Assembly (NCBI GenBank): GCA_031277235.1
Contig: JAITMT010000416.1
Coordinates: 1 to 5,670, forward strand
Direction: 5' to 3'
DNA: 5,670 nt
Source: Tannerella sp.
GTDB taxonomy: Bacteria > Bacteroidota > Bacteroidia > Bacteroidales > Tannerellaceae
The notes beneath the pieces were generated by a model. That model was given only the letters and a program-made list of their open reading frames with translations. It was not told the DNA's origin and did no database searches. Of the stretch, positions 1 through 4,602 are shown piece after piece. Each line of letters begins with the position of its first letter. The first letter of the stretch is position 1. The position numbers and the translations under genes were made by a program.

Positions 1-701
1 TTTTGTCCGGGTTCCATTTTGATTTCCCCGTCTAATTCATTGTTACGGATAATCGAAATGGAGCCGCGGTCTAACGTGGTTTCCACGCGGTCGTCGTCAG
101 AATATGCTTTTACATTAAAGGCTGTTCCGAATACTTTGATTTTCAGAACATCGGTATTAACATAGAAGGGAATTTTTTCGTTTTTGGCAATATCGAAATA
201 GGCTTCGCCCGTCAGGTAAACGTCCCGGGAGGTTATCCCGAAATCGGCGGCATACGTTATTTTTGAGCCGGCATTCACCCACACTTTCGAGCCGTCGGGT
301 AGCGTCGTCAGCGCCTTGGAACCGTAGGGAACTTCGATTTTGACGCCGGATAACGCTTCCGGCTGTTCCGCAGACTCTCCCTTTTGCCACATGTACAGGA
401 ACGAGCCGATACCCAGCAACAGACTCACCGAAGCGGCATAAGCCAGTATCCGGATTCGCCTTTTGGCGTGCTCGAAACTTTGTTGCAACTCGGAATTGCG
501 GATTTTCAAATCCGTTTTTTCTTTGCCTTGCTTCACTTGGTTGGCATTGTATCCGGCTAATTTTCCGGTTTCCAGCCATAACTTTTTATGCGCGGCAAAC
601 AATTGCCGGTTTTCTTCGTTTGCCTGCAACCATTCCTGCATTTGCCGGGCTTCCTGCTCCGATGTTTCACCCGCGAGATAACGCAGAATCAAATTTTCCA
701 T
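1..701 (-). CDS. FecR family anti-sigma factor (C-terminus beyond left edge)
   Basis: This is an inner-membrane anti-sigma factor of the FecR type. Such proteins hold an ECF sigma factor through their cytoplasmic N-terminus and receive a signal from a TonB-dependent transporter through their periplasmic part. The frame is open from the ATG at 701 to the left edge, giving 233 residues. Residues 1-80 form a charged cytoplasmic domain that opens MENLILRYLAGETSEQE, the usual short N-terminal anti-sigma domain. Residues about 84-105 form one membrane helix (ILAYAASVSLLLGIGSFLYM). Residues about 120-220 match the FecR core: VPYGSKALTTLPDGSKVWVN, then YLTGEAYFDIAKN, PFYVNT and VFGTAFNVKAY. Bacteroidota relatives are usually 300-350 residues, so about a third is missing off the edge. 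The gene is divergent from the sigma factor at 816, whereas such pairs are normally co-directional. The family call is firm; the signal is unknown. Confidence 0.93.
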   Translation of the reverse strand, partial: MENLILRYLAGETSEQEARQMQEWLQANEENRQLFAAHKKLWLETGKLAGYNANQVKQGKEKTDLKIRNSELQQSFEHAKRRIRILAYAASVSLLLGIGSFLYMWQKGESAEQPEALSGVKIEVPYGSKALTTLPDGSKVWVNAGSKITYAADFGITSRDVYLTGEAYFDIAKNEKIPFYVNTDVLKIKVFGTAFNVKAYSDDDRVETTLDRGSISIIRNNELDGEIKMEPGQ

Positions 702-787
702 GTCCAAATATGTATCCAAAATAATGTCCGTTTACTCTAAATACGCTTCAACAGGCGTTTACCCTAAACGAAATCGAAAAAAAATTG

Positions 788-795
788 TATCTTTG
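788..795 (+). promoter_or_regulatory. Bacteroidota -7 promoter box for the ECF sigma gene
   Basis: TATCTTTG matches the Bacteroidota primary-sigma -7 consensus TAnnTTTG exactly and ends 20 bases before the ATG at 816. I see no good TTTG -33 element at the expected 19-21 base spacing. Transcription would start near 800, giving a very short leader. An ATG at 805 opens a six-codon frame that ends at a TAG at 823-825 and overlaps the sigma start out of frame; it is probably incidental. Confidence 0.5.
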
Positions 796-815
796 TCTTT
801 TTTTATGAAACAACC

Positions 816-1292
816 ATGCCGATAGCAGACAAACATATTGCCTTCAATACGCTTTTTAACAGGTATTACGCCGGATTATGCGCGTATTGCGACAGTTTTA
901 TCAATGACCGGGATACCGCCGAAGATTTGGTGCAGGATGTGTTTGTCAATGTCTGGATGCAATCGGCGAATTTGAATTTTGACGAATCCATCGGCTCCTA
1001 TCTGTACAGGGCTGCCCATAATGCCTGCATCGGGCATTTGCGCCATCAAAAGGTGCAGGAACATTATAACGCTCAAATGAAGGCGAAACTTGCCGAAGCC
1101 GAATGGATTCCGGCTGAATGGGTTATCATGGACGCCGACCCTGTTGAAGAGTCCGAGATTCAAACGCTTTATCGAAAAACACTGGAACGCTTGCCGTTAC
1201 AAACCCGCGAGATATTTCTAAACAGTCGCGAAAAAGGGATGAAATATGCCGAAATTGCCGAACTCCTGAGTTTATCTGTCAAAATCCGTTGA
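816..1292 (+). CDS. ECF (FecI/RpoE-like) RNA polymerase sigma factor, frameshifted near its C-terminus
   Basis: This is a group IV sigma factor that directs RNA polymerase to a few target promoters, in Bacteroidota typically glycan-use loci kept silent by a FecR partner. Region 2 spans residues about 9-50 and carries the conserved stretch DTAEDLVQDVFVNVW, which binds core polymerase and the -10 region. Residues 55-75 (ESIGSYLYRAAHNACIGHLR) follow the family pattern. Region 4 starts at about residue 123 (LERLPLQTREIF, then KGMKYAEIAELLSLSVK) but the frame ends after K156 with I-R-stop. The expected remainder of the helix-turn-helix, including the recognition helix, is present in another frame up to 1350. 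As written the protein has 158 residues; with one A removed from 1281-1284 it would have 177, normal for the family. It is probably inactive in -35 recognition unless the indel is a sequencing error. Its nearest partner is the divergent FecR gene at 701. Confidence 0.9.
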   Translation: MPIADKHIAFNTLFNRYYAGLCAYCDSFINDRDTAEDLVQDVFVNVWMQSANLNFDESIGSYLYRAAHNACIGHLRHQKVQEHYNAQMKAKLAEAEWIPAEWVIMDADPVEESEIQTLYRKTLERLPLQTREIFLNSREKGMKYAEIAELLSLSVKIR

Positions 1293-1350
1293 ATATCATA
1301 TTTCCAAGGCATTGGAGGCTTTTCGGGCTGCGCTGAAAGATTATCTGTAA
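1281..1350 (+). pseudogene. Detached C-terminal end of the ECF sigma factor (region 4.2 recognition helix)
   Basis: From the AAAA run at 1281-1284 onward, the frame one base further on reads SVEYHISKALEAF, then RAALKDYL and a TAA at 1348-1350. This is the standard C-terminal end of Bacteroidota ECF sigma factors (pattern VEYHISKAL...LKDYL). Deleting a single A joins it in frame to LSLSVK of the upstream part and gives a 177-residue protein. The conserved coding sequence shows the break is recent or an assembly error. A programmed shift is less likely, since the site has no convincing slippery or prfB-like arrangement. Confidence 0.85.
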
Positions 1351-1437
1351 CTGCCGGCAAAAATTTAATTTAATTGTTTAACTTACGGTTTGAATTTTTA
1401 TTGGATGGACATTTAAGTCATTCCTTTTCCAAAGTAT
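1351..1437. other. AT-rich spacer between convergent genes
   Basis: This stretch lies between the restored sigma stop and the left flank of the MITE. It is rich in AATTT-like sequence near its left end. I see no gene, RNA or convincing U-tailed hairpin in it. Its right part (1418-1437), together with the flanking repeat, preserves the sulfatase's former last codons. Confidence 0.5.
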
Positions 1438-1449
1438 CGCCTGTAGGGT
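1418..1449 (-). pseudogene. Stranded former C-terminus of the sulfatase
   Basis: Read on the minus strand from the left 11-bp direct repeat, this stretch continues the sulfatase frame without a break: P-T-G from the repeat, then D-T-L-E-K-E and a TGA at 1418-1420. Removing the MITE and one repeat copy would therefore restore a 513-residue sulfatase ending PTGDTLEKE, in place of the present 509 residues ending PTGGV. The frame match across the junction is seen directly; that this was the ancestral end is inference. Confidence 0.75.
1439..1449. repeat. Left target-site duplication of the MITE
   Basis: GCCTGTAGGGT lies directly outside the left terminal repeat and is identical to 1742-1752. The core CCTGTAGG is nearly symmetric (CCTnnAGG). 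The preceding C at 1438 also matches the C at 1741, so the boundary is uncertain by one base. Confidence 0.85.
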
Positions 1450-1535
1450 GGGGTGTAAAATATGTGTGGTTTGAGTAAAAAATTATCCGTTCTTTCCTGG
1501 CAATGGAAAAACCTCATTTTCACCTCATTTTTTCT

Positions 1536-1652
1536 ACAAAACAACCTCAGTAGAAAAATAACGGACGGAGACAGCAACCTCATTAATCGCATTATAATGA
1601 GGCAATTAGGTTGATGGTGGTGGTGATATCACATCTACTGAGGTTGTTTTGT
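1536..1652. repeat. Inner 18-bp perfect inverted repeat of the MITE
   Basis: ACAAAACAACCTCAGTAG at 1536-1553 is the exact reverse complement of 1635-1652, with an 81-base loop between. It forms the innermost and best conserved part of the element's long hairpin. Confidence 0.9.
1578..1602. repeat. Small hairpin in the MITE loop
   Basis: CCTCATTA (1578-1585) and TAATGAGG (1595-1602) form a perfect 8-bp stem with a 9-base loop. CCTCATT also occurs at 1512 and 1523 and, inverted, at 1670, so the loop reuses the motif of the arms. A 10-bp palindrome, GTGATATCAC, lies further right at 1623-1632. Confidence 0.7.
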
Positions 1653-1732
1653 TTTTGGAATCAGGTAAAAATGAGGTTTCATTGCGTGATAATTTTTGAA
1701 CGTATTTTTGAAAACTAAACCCCCATGTTTTT

Positions 1733-3262
1733 TTACACCCCGCCTGTAGGGTCTGTATCTTCGTATTTCACCTGCAATTCGGACAGTTTTTTCTTCAATG
1801 CCCGAATATTTTCCGCTTGAGCGGGGTCGTTGATCAGGTTGTGCATCTCGTTCGGATCATTCTCTAAATCATACAATTCCCACTCGTCTATATCATCATA
1901 AAAATGGATTAATTTATAACGGTCTGTTCTCACTCCGTAATGTTTCTTCACGGCGTGAGGCATCGGATATTCGTAATAATGATAGTACACGGCTTCCTTG
2001 GCGGTCTGCTTTTTGCCGGTAAGCACAGCCTTGAACGATTCTCCCTGCATATCCTGCGGAACGGGCAAGCCTGCCAAATCCAATAATGTCGGTGCAAAAT
2101 CCACGTTCTGAATCATCGCATCGGTTACTCCGTTCGGGGAAATGGCTTGGGGATAGCGGATGACAAACGGCGTTTTCAGCGATTCTTCATACATGAACCG
2201 CTTGTCGAACCAGCCGTGTTCTCCCAGATAAAAACCCTGGTCGGAAGTGTAAATGATAATGGTGTTATCCAGTTCGCCGGTTTTTTGCAGGTAATCCAGT
2301 ACACGTCCGATATTGTCATCTACCGAGGAAACACATTTCAGATAATCACGCATATAACGCTGGAATTTCCACTCCGCCAACTCTTTTCCTTCCGGCAGTT
2401 TTCGGGCAAAATCTTCGATAACCGGATTATAGACCTTGTCCCAGGCTGCCCGCTGTGCGGGAGTCATGCGCCGAAATTCGTGGGGAGGTACCGTATCCCA
2501 TACGCCGTATGTTTTCAAGTCCACACCGGCGGTCATGTCTTTTTCGACACTCATCTTTTGCTGTTGAGCGGCTATACGCCCTTCGTAAGTGTCGTAAAAT
2601 GTTGCAGGCATGGGAAAAGTTACATCTTCATACATGGACAGTTTATCGGGAGCGGGCATCCAGTTCCGGTGCGGAGCCTTGAATTGCATCATCAGGAAAA
2701 ACGGTTTTTCCCCTTCACTTTCTTTGAGGAATTTGATGGCATTGTCAGCGGTCAGGTCGGTGGCATAGCCTTCGTAATACACCCGTTTTTCCCCGTTTTC
2801 CATAAAATCGGGATTGTAATATTGTCCCTGACCGTAATGTACGCTGTAATGGTCGAAACCGGTGGGCGTACTCTTCAAATGCCATTTTCCGACGATACCG
2901 GTGTGATAGCCGGCTGCCTGCAGCAGTTTGGGCAGGGTCTGCTGCGAGCCGTCGAAAACGGTCTCCGCCGCATTGTCGTAGAATCCGTTTTTGTGACTGA
3001 ATTTGCCGGTCAGCATCACGGCGCGCGAAGGACCGCTGAGCGAATTGGTGACAAAACAGTTGTTGAACCGCATGCCTTCGCGACCGATGCGGTCAATATT
3101 CGGCGTTTGATTCAACCCGTATCCGTATGCGCTGACTGCCTGGTAGGCATGGTCGTCGGACATGATATACAGAATGTTCGGTCGTTTTGCAGGAGACTGC
3201 GCCTGCGTCGCACCAACTCCTGCTACCGTCAGCGAGAGACCGGTTAAAAAGATATTTTTCAT
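1733..3262 (-). CDS. Exported S1-family sulfatase, serine type
   Basis: This enzyme hydrolyses a sulfate ester, most likely on a sugar, in the periplasm or at the cell surface. I start it at the ATG at 3262 (509 residues), which opens directly onto a signal peptide (MKNIFLTGLSLTVAGVGATQ, likely cleaved after A21). A TTG further upstream at 3289 lies inside the -7 box and is unlikely to be used. The active-site motif is S76-G-P-S-R80, so Ser76 should become formylglycine through an anaerobic maturase encoded elsewhere. Other family residues are D36-D37, K126 and H128 (GKWHL), H198 (KAPH), D341-Q342 (SDQGFYLGEHG) and K354. The tail from about residue 425 (YYHYYEYP, GVRTDRYKLI, ELYDLENDPNEMHNL) fits the DUF4976 C-terminal domain of glucosamine-sulfatase-like enzymes. 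The exact substrate is not certain. The last two residues and the stop come from the inserted MITE. Confidence 0.95.
   Translation of the reverse strand: MKNIFLTGLSLTVAGVGATQAQSPAKRPNILYIMSDDHAYQAVSAYGYGLNQTPNIDRIGREGMRFNNCFVTNSLSGPSRAVMLTGKFSHKNGFYDNAAETVFDGSQQTLPKLLQAAGYHTGIVGKWHLKSTPTGFDHYSVHYGQGQYYNPDFMENGEKRVYYEGYATDLTADNAIKFLKESEGEKPFFLMMQFKAPHRNWMPAPDKLSMYEDVTFPMPATFYDTYEGRIAAQQQKMSVEKDMTAGVDLKTYGVWDTVPPHEFRRMTPAQRAAWDKVYNPVIEDFARKLPEGKELAEWKFQRYMRDYLKCVSSVDDNIGRVLDYLQKTGELDNTIIIYTSDQGFYLGEHGWFDKRFMYEESLKTPFVIRYPQAISPNGVTDAMIQNVDFAPTLLDLAGLPVPQDMQGESFKAVLTGKKQTAKEAVYYHYYEYPMPHAVKKHYGVRTDRYKLIHFYDDIDEWELYDLENDPNEMHNLINDPAQAENIRALKKKLSELQVKYEDTDPTGGV
1742..1752. repeat. Right target-site duplication of the MITE
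   Basis: GCCTGTAGGGT is identical to 1439-1449 and lies inside the sulfatase coding sequence, where it encodes part of D504 and P505-T506-G507. It abuts the right terminal repeat directly. Confidence 0.85.
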
Positions 3263-3286
3263 GTGAAATTTATTTTTATTTGTTTG

Positions 3287-3294
3287 CAAAGTTA
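3287..3294 (-). promoter_or_regulatory. Bacteroidota -7 promoter box for the sulfatase
   Basis: On the minus strand this reads TAACTTTG, an exact TAnnTTTG match, 24 bases before the ATG at 3262. No clear TTTG -33 element is visible at the usual spacing; the upstream sequence is a run of A-rich bases. It lies in the 133-bp gap behind the phosphoesterase gene, so the sulfatase may have its own promoter as well as read-through. Its position argues against a start at 3289. Confidence 0.5.
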
Positions 3295-3395
3295 CATTTT
3301 ATTTTTTGATTTTTCTATTGAACAGGGTGTCTAATTTCGCATCACAAATAAATTATGTTTATGAATACTCGATGTATATGAAAATCTGCACCTTT

Positions 3396-4487
3396 TCATT
3401 CGTCCAGTATGATCGTAAATTCGTCATACGGTTCCGTGCGCCAGGCATATTGCCGGGTCGTAGGGGAAACGGCAAAAAGCGGCGAAAAAGTCTTTACCTT
3501 TATCGTTTTATTGTCGGGCAAAAACTCAAGTATCCGCAACCAGCCGTCACCGCCGTTGCCATTCCAGCCGCCGCCAAGCGCCTGTGCGTTGAAAGTCATC
3601 TGCTGCACTTTCCTGCCGGCGCTGTTGACGTCGGTACGAAAGGCAAGATGCGCTTTGGGGTCGTTCGGAGCGCCGATATGACCGGATATGACCATCAATA
3701 TGTTTTTGGACGGTTGAACTAATTTTTGCCAGACGGCTGCGCCATAATTCGGTCCCGGCAGCGTGTAACCTTCCTTTTCAATATGTTCATTATTGGCATT
3801 CAGGTAGGAATGGGTCAATAAAATAACCGTGTGACCGGCATATTTTTCCTGACCGACGGTATTTTTTGCCCATTCAAGTATTTCGTCGCGCGGGGCAAAT
3901 TCCAGCACCAGAATCAGGAATTTTTTCCCGTGCGGAGTGATAAACTCGTAGGTAGCGTTGGTTAAGGAAGGCTTGTTATTAACGTCCACTCCAACGTCGC
4001 GCAACAGTTTTTGACTCAGCGGATTTTTATCTACCGGAAAATAGCGGTCATAATTGGTTTGCCGGTTTTCAGCGCTTTTGTAGCCGTAATCATGGTTTCC
4101 GGTAGCCAGCACGTAGGGTATCTTTCCGTCGAGCCGACAAAAAGCATTGGCGGACGATTCCCACTGAGACTTGCTGGGCTGGTTTACAGCAATTCCGTCC
4201 GGATTCGGAAAGTCATTCTGTTCCACCATGTCGCCGGTACAGAGCACCATTTGGATGTTCAATTTTTCCTGATATCTGACAATCCATGCGGTTAGCAACT
4301 CCAGTAACGGTTGGTTGTAATCGAACTTGACGTAGGTTTGCGGGTCGGGCAACAGGATTAGAGACCATGAGTCGGGCGTACTGAGCGCAGGCTCTTGAAA
4401 TGTCGTATTTTGTTGTGCATCAGCCTGAAAGACAAGCGATACAGCAAAAAACAGGAGAAGAAATCTGTTTAAAAATTTTACTTTCAT
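3396..4487 (-). CDS. Exported calcineurin-like metallophosphoesterase
   Basis: This is a two-metal phosphoesterase (Metallophos fold, 363 residues) that probably acts in the periplasm on a phosphate mono- or diester; the substrate is unknown. The ATG at 4487 opens a clear signal peptide (FLLLFFAVSLVFQADA, likely cut before Q25). The family motifs appear in order: D48-P-Q50 in the first motif, G85-D86 followed by D92, G130-N-H-D133, H226 (LLTHSY) and G269-H270 (ISGHIG). Motif I has Gln where the classic DxH has His, as in the DxQ subgroup of secreted phosphoesterases, so the protein is not necessarily inactive. The last 60 residues (GDGWLRILEFLPDNKTIKVK, then TFSP) look like the beta-rich end common in this subgroup. 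It lies 109 bp behind the glycosidase on the same strand, and I see no TAnnTTTG box in that gap, which suits co-transcription. Confidence 0.9.
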   Translation of the reverse strand: MKVKFLNRFLLLFFAVSLVFQADAQQNTTFQEPALSTPDSWSLILLPDPQTYVKFDYNQPLLELLTAWIVRYQEKLNIQMVLCTGDMVEQNDFPNPDGIAVNQPSKSQWESSANAFCRLDGKIPYVLATGNHDYGYKSAENRQTNYDRYFPVDKNPLSQKLLRDVGVDVNNKPSLTNATYEFITPHGKKFLILVLEFAPRDEILEWAKNTVGQEKYAGHTVILLTHSYLNANNEHIEKEGYTLPGPNYGAAVWQKLVQPSKNILMVISGHIGAPNDPKAHLAFRTDVNSAGRKVQQMTFNAQALGGGWNGNGGDGWLRILEFLPDNKTIKVKTFSPLFAVSPTTRQYAWRTEPYDEFTIILDE

Positions 4488-4516
4488 GGGTTTTATAAAT
4501 TTATTAGGTATATATT

Positions 4517-4526
4517 TTTTCTACCG
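4517..4526 (-). repeat. Short direct repeat CGGTAGAAAA, copy 2
   Basis: CGGTAGAAAA on the minus strand recurs exactly at 4593-4602, where it contains the TAG stop of the glycosidase. Both copies continue into A/T-rich sequence. This copy follows the 7-bp hairpin at 4533-4550 in the leader of the phosphoesterase gene. Confidence 0.6.
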
Positions 4527-4532
4527 AGCGAT

Positions 4533-4550
4533 GCAATCCTAACGGATTGC
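4533..4550 (-). repeat. Perfect intergenic hairpin ahead of the phosphoesterase
   Basis: GCAATCC and GGATTGC form a perfect 7-bp stem with a 4-base loop. A 10-bp palindrome, CCAAATTTGG, touches it at 4550-4559. On the minus strand the hairpin is followed by ATCGCTCGGTAGAAAA and not by a U run, so it is a poor intrinsic terminator. It could be a REP-like palindromic unit, an mRNA processing or stability element between the two genes, or an operator. Confidence 0.6.
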
Positions 4551-4592
4551 CAAATTTGGGTATTAGATTGAGTATTCATCAAATAATTTGTA

Positions 4593-4602
4593 TTTTCTAC
4601 CG
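4593..4602 (-). repeat. Short direct repeat CGGTAGAAAA, copy 1
   Basis: This copy overlaps the last sense codon and TAG stop of the glycosidase (CGG TAG) and is identical to 4517-4526, 76 bases away. It may be chance or the edge of a partial repeat unit. Confidence 0.5.

Larger units (their letters stand above)
1450..1741. mobile_element. 292-bp MITE-like palindromic element
   Basis: This is a non-autonomous mobile element with no credible open frame, so any movement would need a transposase from elsewhere. The ends are a perfect 11-bp inverted repeat, GGGGTGTAAAA at 1450-1460 and TTTTACACCCC at 1731-1741. The two arms (about 1450-1553 and 1635-1741) stay imperfect inverted copies of each other along their whole length with small gaps: AAAAATTATC, CAATG and CCTCATTTT recur in order on both arms. 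They end in an 18-bp perfect inner repeat. An 81-base loop, 1554-1634, separates them. Identical 11-bp direct repeats flank the element, and the reading frame of the sulfatase resumes beyond it, which supports insertion. Duplications of 10-13 bp are known for some IS4-family elements, but I cannot assign the parent. It sits between convergent genes and, if transcribed, would fold into a long hairpin. Confidence 0.85.

Noticed and set aside
157..579. Open minus-strand frame of 140 codons
   Set aside because: It is out of frame with the FecR coding sequence that covers the same strand; its translation matches no family pattern while the other frame reads as clear FecR.
1281..1292. Programmed +1 frameshift in the sigma gene, by analogy with prfB
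   Set aside because: A +1 slip at CGT before TGA would restore the frame, but the P-site re-pairing would be poor and no Shine-Dalgarno-like stimulator is visible. A simple indel is the easier explanation.
1500..1680. CRISPR-like array, because CCTCAT repeats
   Set aside because: The repeats are only 6-7 bases, irregularly spaced and present in both orientations; they are explained by the palindromic element.
2147..3247. Long plus-strand open frame of 366 codons opposite the sulfatase
   Set aside because: It lies wholly antisense to a sulfatase with all catalytic motifs; its translation shows no domain pattern and its length follows from the codon bias of the real gene.
3263..3289. Nine-residue N-terminal extension of the sulfatase from a TTG
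   Set aside because: The TTG lies within the likely -7 box, and the ATG at 3262 directly opens a standard signal peptide.
4533..4550. Intrinsic terminator after the glycosidase
   Set aside because: The stem is short and is followed by ATCGCTCGG on the transcribed strand, without a U run.
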